Origin: Geothrix sp. SG200
GTDB taxonomy: Bacteria > Acidobacteriota > Holophagae > Holophagales > Holophagaceae
Length of the DNA stretch: 64,000 nucleotides
Direction of reading: 5' to 3'
NCBI RefSeq assembly: GCF_022808935.1
Contig: NZ_JAKZFR010000001.1
Location: forward strand, 558,001-622,000
In this document: in pieces, positions 1 to 7,341 of the stretch
Position numbering within the stretch: the stretch's first letter is position 1
Layout: each line of letters opens with the position of its first letter
The notes under the pieces: model-generated
Told to the model about the DNA's origin: nothing
Database searches by the model: none
Seen by the model: only the letters and a program-made list of their open reading frames with translations
Made by a program: the position numbers and the translations under genes

Positions 1-776
1 CCCCCGAGTTCGTCAGCGCCCAGCGGGAGTACCTGCTGGCCCTGAAGACCCAGAAGGCCCTGAGCAGCGGCTCGCTCCAGCAGTCAGGCGGCGAGCTCCT
101 GGAGGCGGCCAAACGGCGGCTCCTGCTCTGGGACGTGCCGCCCGAGGCCATCGACCGGCTGGAGAAGACGGGCGAAGTCCAACGGGCCCTCACGCTGCGC
201 AGCCCCATCTCCGGCATCGTGACCGTGAAGAACGTGGTGGAGGGCGCCCGGCTCACCCCGGCGGACATCCCCTTCGAGATCACGGACCTGAGCCGCGTCT
301 GGGTGCAGGTGGACGTCTACGAGGCCGAGCTGAGCCGCGTGAAGGTGGGCCTTCCCGCCGAGCTGACGACCCAGGCCGCGCCGGGCAGGACCCTCAAGGG
401 CCGCATCGCCTTCGTGGATCCCGTCATGGATCCCAAGACCCGCACCGCGCGGGCCCGCCTGGAGTTCCCCAACCCCGGCGGCATCCTCAAGCCTGAGATG
501 TTCGGCGACGTGGTGATCCACGGTCCGGGCCGCAAGGGCCTCCTCGTCCCCCTGGACGCCGTGCTGGACGCGGGCACCACCAAGGTGGCGTTCGTCTCCC
601 TGGGAGACGGCAAGTTCGAGCCCCGCGAAGTCACCACCGGCGCCACGGTAGGCGAGCAGGTGGAGATCCGCTCGGGTCTGTCGGCCGGGGATGAAGTCGT
701 CGTCCGCGCCAACTTCCTGGTGGACTCCGAATCCCGCCTGAAGGCCGCCCTGGCCCAGATGACGCACAAGCACTGA
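1..776 (+). CDS. CusB/CzcB-type RND efflux periplasmic adaptor, 5' end outside window
   Basis: The reading frame is open from base 3 to the TGA at 776 (257 residues visible), so the gene starts upstream of the window. The product is a membrane-fusion protein that links an inner-membrane RND pump to an outer-membrane channel for export of heavy-metal cations. The visible part begins in the end of the alpha-hairpin (VSAQREYLLALK, typical of CusB), continues through the lipoyl/barrel region (LRSPISGIVT, then FEITDLSRVWV) and ends with the membrane-proximal domain and a short His-containing tail (THKH). The CusA-like pump lies 174 bp downstream on the same strand, which supports a metal-efflux role. 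The metal specificity cannot be read from this fragment. Confidence 0.9.
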   Translation, partial: PEFVSAQREYLLALKTQKALSSGSLQQSGGELLEAAKRRLLLWDVPPEAIDRLEKTGEVQRALTLRSPISGIVTVKNVVEGARLTPADIPFEITDLSRVWVQVDVYEAELSRVKVGLPAELTTQAAPGRTLKGRIAFVDPVMDPKTRTARARLEFPNPGGILKPEMFGDVVIHGPGRKGLLVPLDAVLDAGTTKVAFVSLGDGKFEPREVTTGATVGEQVEIRSGLSAGDEVVVRANFLVDSESRLKAALAQMTHKH

Positions 777-821
777 GGTGAGGGCCGTCATGAATCCATC
801 GCCAAAGAAACAGAATCTGAT

Positions 822-912
822 AAGCGGAGGAACGCAGAGAAGCGGAGGAAAGCTGAGTAAAACAGTTTTCTCTTTCTCCGCTCTCCTCGGCCCCTCCGCT
901 CTCCTCCGCTTT
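822..912. repeat. Imperfect inverted repeat between adaptor and pump genes
   Basis: The 174-bp gap between adaptor and pump holds an imperfect palindrome. The left arm (822-852) contains two copies of AAGCGGAGGA and the right arm (872-912) contains the complementary TCCTCCGCTT and CTCCGCTCTCCT motifs. Transcribed, it could fold into a long purine/pyrimidine hairpin. No T-tract follows, so it is not an obvious terminator. It may be an intergenic repeat or an element that sets the adaptor-to-pump expression ratio; the function is inference. Confidence 0.5.
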
Positions 913-950
913 GAGAATTCCTTGCTGTATTCCCTCACGGGGAGGCCCGC

Positions 951-3900
951 ATGAGCGGACACGCCGCCTACGATCCCGAACACCCGACCTTCCTCCAGCG
1001 GATCATCCGCTTCTCGGCGGAGAACCGCTGGCTGGTCATCGCCGCATCGGCGGTGCTGCTGGCCATGTCCTTCTGGACCATGCGGAATATCCCCCTGGAC
1101 GCGCTGCCGGACCTCAGCGACACCCAGGTCATCGTCTACAGCAAGTGGGACCGGAGCCCCGACATCGTCGAGGACCAGGTCACCTACCCCATCGTCACCA
1201 GCCTGCTGGGGGCGCCGAAGGTGAAGGCCGTGCGCGGCCTCTCGGACTTCGGGTTCTCCTACGTCTACGTGATCTTCGAGGACGGCACGGACATCTACTG
1301 GGCCCGCAGCCGGGTGATGGAGTACCTCTCGAAAATCACCGCCAACCTGCCGCCGGGGGTGCAGACCTCCCTCGGCCCCGACGCCACCTCCGTGGGCTGG
1401 GTCTACCAGTACGCCCTGGTGGACCACAGCGGCAAGCACAGCTCGGACGAGCTGCGCTCGCTCCAGGACTGGTTCCTGCGCTACGGCCTGCAGAGCACGC
1501 CCGGCGTGGCGGAAGTGGCCACCGTGGGCGGCCAGGCCCGGCAGTTCCAGGTGCAGGTGGATCCCAACAAGCTGGCGGCCTACCGCATCCCCATCGAGTC
1601 CGTCATCGGGGCGGTGAAGGGGGCCAACGCGGAAGTGGGTGGCCGCCTCGTCGAATACAGCGGCCGCGAGTACATGGTCCGGGGCCGGGGCTACGTGAAG
1701 GCCACGAAGGACCTGGAGTCGGCCGTGCTCAAGGCCGAGAACGGCACGCCGGTGCGGCTGGGCGACGTGGCCACCGTGACCCTGGGGCCCGAGATGCGCC
1801 GGGGCCTCGCGGACCTGGACGGCCAGGGCGATGTGGTGGGCGGCATCGTGGTCATGCGCCAGGGCGAGAACGCCCTGAACGTCATCGAGCGCGTGAAGGC
1901 CCGGATCGGGGAGCTGAAGCAGGGCCTGCCCGAAGGCGTGGACGTGATCACCGTCTACGACCGCTCCGAGCTGATCCACAACGCCATCAGCACCGTGAAG
2001 CACAAGCTCATCGAGGAAATGATCGTCGTCTCCATCATCATCCTCATCTTCCTGTGGCACGTCCCCTCGGCCCTGGTGCCCATCGTCACCATCCCCGTGA
2101 GCGTGGCGCTGGCCTTCATCCCGATGTACGGCATCGGGCAGAACGCCAACCTCATGAGCCTGGCGGGCATCGCCATCTCCATCGGCGTGCTGGTGGACGG
2201 CGCCATCGTGGAGGTGGAGAACGCCTACAAGAAGATCGAGAAGTGGATCGAGGCGGGAAAACCCGGCAGCTTCCATCAGGTGCGGCTGGAGGCCCTGATG
2301 GAGGTGGGGCCTTCCGTCTTCTTCTCCCTGCTGGTGGTGGCGGTGAGCTTCATGCCCATCTTCACCCTGCTGGACCAGGAGGGCCGGCTCTTCAAGCCAC
2401 TGGCGTACTCCAAGAACCTGGCCATGGCCATCGCAGCCATCCTGGCGCTGACGCTGGACCCCGCCATGCGCATGCTCTTCGCGCGGGTGGAGCCCTTCAT
2501 GTTCAAGCCCAGGTGGCTGGCCTGGACCTTCACCCAGCTCGCCGTGGGCAAGTACTACGCCGAGGAGAAGCACCCCATCAGCGTCTTCCTCCACCGCATC
2601 TACGAGGGGCCCTGCCGGTTCGTGGTGCGCCACGCCAAGGCCACCATCGCGGTGGCGGTGCTGCTGGTGGTGGCCACCATCCCCGCGTTCATGAGCCTGG
2701 GCAGCGAGTTCATGCCTCCGCTCAACGAAGGCACGATCCTCTACATGCCCTCCACGCTGCCGGGCCTCAGCCAGACCGAGGCCCAGCGCATCCTCCAGGT
2801 GCAGGACCGCCTCATCCGCACTGTGCCGGAGGTGGAGCGCGTCTTCGGCAAGGCCGGCCGCGCCGACACGGCCACCGACCCGGCCCCCTTCTCCATGATG
2901 GAGACCGTGATCGTGCTCAAGCCCGAGGACCAGTGGCGCGCGAAGCCCCGCTGGTTCAGCGCCTGGGCACCTGACTTCCTGAAGGCCGCCCTGCGTCCCA
3001 TCTGGCGGGACCGGATCACGGAGGAGGACATCGTGGCGGACCTGGACCGCGTGGTGCGGCTCCCGGCCATTCCCAACGCCTGGACCATGCCCATCAAGGC
3101 CCGCCAGGACATGCTCTCCACAGGCATCCGCACGCCCGTGGGCCTCAAGATCAACGGGGCGGACCTGGCCACCATCGAGAAGGTGGCTGTGGACGCCGAG
3201 CGCATCCTTTCGGGTGTGCCGGGCACCCGGAGCGCCTTCGCGGAGCGCACGGCCCAGGGCTACTTCCTGGACTTCGTGCTCAAGCGCGACCAGCTCGCCC
3301 GCTACGGGCTCAGCGTGGAGCAGGCCAACATGCTGGTGATGACCGCCATCGGCGGCGACAACCAGAGCACGGTCTTCGACGGCCGGGCCCGCTACCCCGT
3401 GAACGTCCGCTACGCCCGCGACTTCCGCGAGAGCCCGGATGCCCTCAAGCGGGTGCTCGTCCCCACGCCCAGCGGCGCCATGATTCCCATGGAGGAGATC
3501 GCGGAGCTCACGTGGGCCAACGGCCCCGCCATGATCCGCGACGAGAACGGCCAGATGAACGGCTACGTGCTGGTGGACTTCGACACCTCGAAGTTCGACG
3601 TGGGCACCTACGTCCAGCATGCCAAGGCCGCGGTGGAGAAGGAGCTCAAGCTGCCCGCCGGCTACAGCCTCACCTGGTCGGGGCAGTACGAGAACATGAT
3701 CCGCGTGAAGGAGCGGCTGAAGGTCATCCTGCCCATCACGCTGGTGCTGATCTTCGGCCTGCTCTACGCCAACACCAAGAGCGCCTTCAAGGCCTCCGTG
3801 GTGATGCTGGCGGTGCCCTTCAGCGCCATCGGCGCCTTCTGGCTGCTGTGGGCCCTGGGCTACAACATGAGCATCGCCGTGTGGGTGGGCCTCATCGCCC

Positions 3901-4271
3901 TCATGGGCCTGGACGCCGAGACCGGCGTGTTCATGCTGCTCTTCCTGGACCTCAGCCACGACGAGGCGAAGCGGGAAGGCCGGCTGAACAGCACCGGCGA
4001 CCTGGTGGAGGCCATCATCCACGGGGCCGTGAAGCGCGTGCGGCCCAAGGCCATGACCGTCTTCGCAGCCTTCATGGGCCTGCTGCCCATCATGTGGAGC
4101 ACCGGCACCGGCGCCGACGTCATGAAGCGCATCGCCGCGCCCATGGTGGGCGGCCTGGCCACCAGCTTCCTGCTCGAGCTGCTTGTCTATCCGTCCATCT
4201 ACTACCTCTGGAAGCGCAAGGAGGTGGTGGAGGGGCCGGCCACTCCAATGCCCGGCCTGATCCCGGGCTGA
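951..4271 (+). CDS. CusA/CzcA-family heavy-metal efflux RND transporter
   Basis: This 1106-residue protein matches the length and layout of heavy-metal RND pumps: an N-terminal membrane helix near residues 20-40, a large periplasmic loop, a helix bundle near 355-500, a second large loop and a final bundle near 920-1090. The motif LVDGAIVEVENA in the fourth-helix region and the acidic LDAETGVFML segment in the C-terminal half are the charged proton-relay signatures of the HME-RND group. It would export a metal ion from periplasm or cytoplasm with the upstream adaptor, driven by the proton gradient. The ATG at 951 follows GGGGAGG. The metal (copper/silver or zinc/cobalt) is not certain; the downstream cysteine-rich YHS proteins slightly favour a soft metal. 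Confidence 0.95.
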   Translation: MSGHAAYDPEHPTFLQRIIRFSAENRWLVIAASAVLLAMSFWTMRNIPLDALPDLSDTQVIVYSKWDRSPDIVEDQVTYPIVTSLLGAPKVKAVRGLSDFGFSYVYVIFEDGTDIYWARSRVMEYLSKITANLPPGVQTSLGPDATSVGWVYQYALVDHSGKHSSDELRSLQDWFLRYGLQSTPGVAEVATVGGQARQFQVQVDPNKLAAYRIPIESVIGAVKGANAEVGGRLVEYSGREYMVRGRGYVKATKDLESAVLKAENGTPVRLGDVATVTLGPEMRRGLADLDGQGDVVGGIVVMRQGENALNVIERVKARIGELKQGLPEGVDVITVYDRSELIHNAISTVKHKLIEEMIVVSIIILIFLWHVPSALVPIVTIPVSVALAFIPMYGIGQNANLMSLAGIAISIGVLVDGAIVEVENAYKKIEKWIEAGKPGSFHQVRLEALMEVGPSVFFSLLVVAVSFMPIFTLLDQEGRLFKPLAYSKNLAMAIAAILALTLDPAMRMLFARVEPFMFKPRWLAWTFTQLAVGKYYAEEKHPISVFLHRIYEGPCRFVVRHAKATIAVAVLLVVATIPAFMSLGSEFMPPLNEGTILYMPSTLPGLSQTEAQRILQVQDRLIRTVPEVERVFGKAGRADTATDPAPFSMMETVIVLKPEDQWRAKPRWFSAWAPDFLKAALRPIWRDRITEEDIVADLDRVVRLPAIPNAWTMPIKARQDMLSTGIRTPVGLKINGADLATIEKVAVDAERILSGVPGTRSAFAERTAQGYFLDFVLKRDQLARYGLSVEQANMLVMTAIGGDNQSTVFDGRARYPVNVRYARDFRESPDALKRVLVPTPSGAMIPMEEIAELTWANGPAMIRDENGQMNGYVLVDFDTSKFDVGTYVQHAKAAVEKELKLPAGYSLTWSGQYENMIRVKERLKVILPITLVLIFGLLYANTKSAFKASVVMLAVPFSAIGAFWLLWALGYNMSIAVWVGLIALMGLDAETGVFMLLFLDLSHDEAKREGRLNSTGDLVEAIIHGAVKRVRPKAMTVFAAFMGLLPIMWSTGTGADVMKRIAAPMVGGLATSFLLELLVYPSIYYLWKRKEVVEGPATPMPGLIPG

Positions 4272-4353
4272 CGCCCATCCGCACCCCGGCGGTCCCGTCC
4301 ACGGCCCAGGGACCGCCGGCCACTCCAGGGCCGTGATGCCCATAGGAATCCCC

Positions 4354-4581
4354 ATGCTCAATCTCCTGCTCACGCTGGCCGTCGCGGCCACGCCGCACGC
4401 CAAGCCCGCCACCAACGCCAAGTGCCCCGTCCTCGGCGGCAAGGTCAGCGAAAAGTCCAAGACCGTGGTCGTCCGCGGCCAGGAATACCGCCTCTGCTGC
4501 GGCGGCTGCGACGCCCAGCTGCTCAAGGACCCCGACAAGTACCTCGAGAAGGACGGCACTCCGAAAAATGCCCGGAAGTAG
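4354..4581 (+). CDS. Small secreted YHS/TRASH-type cysteine protein
   Basis: A 75-residue protein with a hydrophobic signal-like N-terminus (MLNLLLTLAVAA) and a compact domain holding CPVLGGK, then YRLCCGGCDAQLLKDPDKYL. This resembles the YHS/TRASH fold in which Cys residues bind soft metals. The ATG at 4354 is chosen because AGGA lies 6-10 bases upstream; GTG 4333 and ATG 4336 would only add residues ahead of the signal peptide. It follows the RND pump by 82 bp and precedes a paralogue, so a periplasmic metal-binding or chaperone role in the same efflux module is likely but inferred. Confidence 0.75.
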   Translation: MLNLLLTLAVAATPHAKPATNAKCPVLGGKVSEKSKTVVVRGQEYRLCCGGCDAQLLKDPDKYLEKDGTPKNARK

Positions 4582-4612
4582 GGGATAAACTGTAGCCCCG
4601 GAGGAGACCCCC

Positions 4613-4852
4613 ATGCTGAATGCCGCCCTGTTGAGCCTCGCCGTCCTGGCCGCCCCTGCGCCCCAGAAGGCCAAGCCTGCCGTGAACACGAAGGATCCCG
4701 TCTGCAAGATGACGGTGGATGCCAAGTCCGCCACCGTCGCCGTGCGGGGCCGCGAGTACCGCATCTGCAGCAAGTACTGCGGCGAGACCCTCATGAAGGA
4801 CCCCGATAAGTACCTGGACAAGGATGGCTCGGTGAAGGCCGAGAAGAAGTAG
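4613..4852 (+). CDS. Small secreted YHS-domain protein, paralogue of the preceding gene
   Basis: This 79-residue protein starts at ATG 4613 behind GGAGGAG. It has a signal peptide (MLNAALLSLAVLAAPAP), then DPVCKMTVDA and YRICSKYCGETLMKDPDKYLDKDG, the classic YHS arrangement of a DPVC motif followed by paired Cys. It is clearly homologous to the previous 75-residue protein: both end in a PDKYL-KDG segment, and the first has CCGGC where this one has CSKYC. A tandem duplication with divergence of the metal site is the simplest reading. A hairpin terminator follows directly, making this the likely end of the metal-efflux transcription unit. Confidence 0.8.
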   Translation: MLNAALLSLAVLAAPAPQKAKPAVNTKDPVCKMTVDAKSATVAVRGREYRICSKYCGETLMKDPDKYLDKDGSVKAEKK

Positions 4853-4870
4853 TCCCAACCAGGATCCGAA

Positions 4871-4904
4871 AGGCCCGGACGCGCAAGTGCGCGCCCGGGC
4901 CTTT
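4871..4904 (+). terminator. Rho-independent terminator after YHS pair
   Basis: AGGCCCGG-ACGCGC and GCGCG-CCCGGGCCT form a 14-bp stem with one mismatch around an AAGT loop, followed by TTTT. It sits 18 bases after the last YHS gene. Confidence 0.85.
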
Positions 4905-5049
4905 TCGTGGTTGCACAAGTCCAATACTGGTAATAATTGTTAAACATGAACGAAAAAGGTCGAAAAATTAACACAACTTAACAGGCGGGAGTAGGATCGT
5001 GGCCCCAGGTCGGGTGGACCCCCCGACCCTCCTTTCGCCTGGAGGTCCC

Positions 5050-6693
5050 ATGCGCCATGTGGTTCCCTTCCTCCTCCCCGCCTGCCTCCTGGCCGCGCCG
5101 CCGGACCAGGCCCGCACCGATGCCCTGGTCCGCGAAGCCCAGAGCCACCTGGCCGCCCGGGCCTTCCAGATGGGCCTGGGCCCGCACGCGGGCTTCACCT
5201 TCCGGAACCTCGTCTCCGATGCCCTCGGCGAGGACCATGTCCGGCTCGACCAGGCCTACAAGGGGGTGCCCGTGTTCGAGGGCGAGGCCATCGTCCACTT
5301 CCGGAACGGCCGGGTGCGGGCGGTGACCGACGACCTGGTGCGCGGCCCGGCCCTCAACGTGGAGCCCACCCTGGGTCGGGCCGAGGTCCTGGCGGCGGCC
5401 CATGCGGCCCTGGCCCCCCGCGGCACCTACGCCCATGAACCCACCGCCACCCTTGTCGTGGCGGGCCTCGAGCCGGACGGCCCGGGCCGGGCCACGCGGT
5501 ATGTCCTGGCCTACCACGTCCACACGGAGCTCGAGAATGGGGCCCAGGAGACGAAGCACACGGACTTCCTCGTGGATGCCCACACGGGCCGGATCCTCGA
5601 ATCCTGGGATACCCTCCACACCGCCGGGACCACCGGCACGGGCCAGTCGCAGTGGTACGGGACCGTGAGCCTCAGCACCAACAGCACCGCCACCGGCTAC
5701 GAGCTGCGGGACACCACCCGGGGTACGGGCGGCACCTTCGGGAACAACGTCACCACCAACCTGCTCAATGGCACCTCCGGCACGGGCACGATCTTCACCG
5801 ACGCCGACAACGCCTGGGGCGACGGGCTGCAGTACAACGGCACGCCGGGCATGAGCGCGAACGCCCAGACCGCTGGGGTGGACGGCCACCGGGGCATGCA
5901 GGCCACGTGGGACTTCTATCTGAACGCCTTCAGCCGGAACGGCATCGACGATGCCGGCGGGGCCACCTTCAGCCGCATGCACTACAGCAGCCAGTACGAC
6001 AACGCCTTCTGGTCGGACAGCTGCTTCTGCATGACCTATGGGGACGGCCAGGTGGGGGGCTCCGTGGGCGAGGCGGACCTGGACACGGCCGGCCACGAGA
6101 TGAGCCACGGCGTGTGTTCCGCCACCGCCAATCTCCAGTACCGGCGGGAGTCCGGGGGCCTCAACGAGGCCAACTCGGACATCTTCGGCACCCTGGTGGA
6201 GTTCTACACCCTGAACAACAGCACCGGCAGCTTCATCCCCAGTACGGCGGGCCCGGGTCCCATCACGGCCAACTACATGCTGTTCGAGAACAGCTGGGGC
6301 CATGGCGGCACGCCCCTGCGGTGGATGTACAAGCCCAGCCTCGACGGCCGCAGCCCGGACTTCTACAGCAAGACGCTGGGACGCCTGGATGTCCACTACA
6401 GCTCCGGCGTGGCCAACCACTTCTTCTTCCTCCTGGCCCATGGCAGCCAGGTGGATTCCCTCTCCGGCAACATCGCCTCGCCCATGACCAACGGCGTCAC
6501 CAGCATCACCGGCATCGGCAACGACAAGGCCGGCCGCATCTGGTACCGGGCTCTCACCGTCTACATGACCAAGCGCACGGACTATGCCGGGGCGCGCATG
6601 GCGACCCTGAACGCGGCGGCTGACCTCTACGGAGCCGCCTCCACCGAGTACGCCACCGTAAACACCGCCTGGCTGGCCGTGAACGTGAAGTAG
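5050..6693 (+). CDS. Secreted M4-family (thermolysin-like) metallopeptidase
   Basis: A 547-residue preproenzyme. ATG 5050 follows GGAGG and starts a signal peptide (MRHVVPFLLPACLLAAPP); an in-frame GTG at 4999 would put 17 residues before it and is rejected. FTP and PepSY-like propeptide regions cover roughly residues 35-175. The catalytic domain carries the zinc motif HEMSH near residue 349, the third ligand in GGLNEANSDIFG near 372, and the active-site His in VHYSSGVANHFFFLL near 447, all as in thermolysin. It would be exported, self-processed and degrade extracellular protein. An AT-rich stretch (4916-4985) upstream is the likely promoter region, but no clean -35/-10 pair stands out. Confidence 0.95.
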   Translation: MRHVVPFLLPACLLAAPPDQARTDALVREAQSHLAARAFQMGLGPHAGFTFRNLVSDALGEDHVRLDQAYKGVPVFEGEAIVHFRNGRVRAVTDDLVRGPALNVEPTLGRAEVLAAAHAALAPRGTYAHEPTATLVVAGLEPDGPGRATRYVLAYHVHTELENGAQETKHTDFLVDAHTGRILESWDTLHTAGTTGTGQSQWYGTVSLSTNSTATGYELRDTTRGTGGTFGNNVTTNLLNGTSGTGTIFTDADNAWGDGLQYNGTPGMSANAQTAGVDGHRGMQATWDFYLNAFSRNGIDDAGGATFSRMHYSSQYDNAFWSDSCFCMTYGDGQVGGSVGEADLDTAGHEMSHGVCSATANLQYRRESGGLNEANSDIFGTLVEFYTLNNSTGSFIPSTAGPGPITANYMLFENSWGHGGTPLRWMYKPSLDGRSPDFYSKTLGRLDVHYSSGVANHFFFLLAHGSQVDSLSGNIASPMTNGVTSITGIGNDKAGRIWYRALTVYMTKRTDYAGARMATLNAAADLYGAASTEYATVNTAWLAVNVK

Positions 6694-6699
6694 GCACTC

Positions 6700-7341
6700 T
6701 TAGGCCTGCGCCGGCTTCGCAGGGTCGGCGCAGGCCTTCAGCACATCCAGCCAGGCCTTCAGCACGAAGGCTGTCGCTCCCCAGAGCGGCGCCTGGGGCA
6801 GCTCGAGCCTGGGCACATCGAGGGCCAGGCCGTGCCGTTCGAGGCGCTCGATGGTCCAGGGGGCCTCCATGAGGGGCGCCAGGGGGAGCAGGAGGACCTG
6901 CTCGAGCTCGTGGTCCAGGCGGAAGCTGGGCTTCGGCTCCTCCCAGCGGAAGAACACCGGGGTGAACCGCACCCGGGCCTTGGCCACGCCGTCGGGAAAG
7001 CACCCGAGCTCCCAGAGGCCCGTGGACACGCCGATCTCCTCGGCCACCTCCCGCCTCGCCGTGGCGGGCAGGTCCCGGTCCCGGGGCTCCACCATGCCCC
7101 CCGGGAAGGCGATCTCGCCGGGGTGGTGCGGCGCGCCGTAGCCCCGCTGGACGAGGATGATCTTGCGCGCGCCAGCGAGGTCGCCCCAGAGGATGACCCC
7201 GACCGCCGCGCGGCGCTGATCCTCGGGGATGCGGGCGCTGATCTTGTGCGGGTCGGGCCCGAGCTGGGGCCGCCGCAGGCTCTCGGCGATGCGGGCCCAG
7301 GGGACCGGCGGGGCTTCGTCGGGGGGACGCCAGGCGCTCAT
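6700..7341 (-). CDS. NUDIX hydrolase, CoA pyrophosphatase (NudL-like)
   Basis: This 213-residue protein carries the NUDIX box in the form GGMVEPRD...REVAEEIGV, preceded by ILVQRGYGAPHHPGEIAFPGG. That is the NuCoA-type extension found in enzymes that cleave CoA or acyl-CoA to phosphopantetheine and 3',5'-ADP. Its ATG overlaps the stop of the upstream relA/spoT gene in an ATGA arrangement, so it is probably translationally coupled and may be produced during the same stress programme. Whether CoA or another nucleotide diphosphate is the real substrate cannot be decided from sequence alone. Confidence 0.85.
   Translation of the reverse strand: MSAWRPPDEAPPVPWARIAESLRRPQLGPDPHKISARIPEDQRRAAVGVILWGDLAGARKIILVQRGYGAPHHPGEIAFPGGMVEPRDRDLPATARREVAEEIGVSTGLWELGCFPDGVAKARVRFTPVFFRWEEPKPSFRLDHELEQVLLLPLAPLMEAPWTIERLERHGLALDVPRLELPQAPLWGATAFVLKAWLDVLKACADPAKPAQA
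6702..6737. terminator. Hairpin at the convergent M4 peptidase/NUDIX junction
   Basis: AGGCCTGCGCCG (6702-6713) and CGGCGCAGGCCT (6726-6737) form a perfect 12-bp stem with a 12-base loop. It lies 8 bases after the M4 stop and inside the 3' end of the convergent NUDIX gene, so that gene's last codons double as a probable terminator for the peptidase gene. The T-run is weak. Confidence 0.5.

Noticed and set aside
84-4559. Very long minus-strand open frame (1491 codons) opposite the RND pump
   Set aside because: It is antisense to clear RND and adaptor coding sequence; its translation is dominated by His/Gly/Ala/Val/Asp as expected for the complement of GC-rich codons, with no domain.
4905-5049. 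Riboswitch or leader RNA before the M4 peptidase
   Set aside because: The region is AT-rich but no paired structure or known riboswitch core could be seen.
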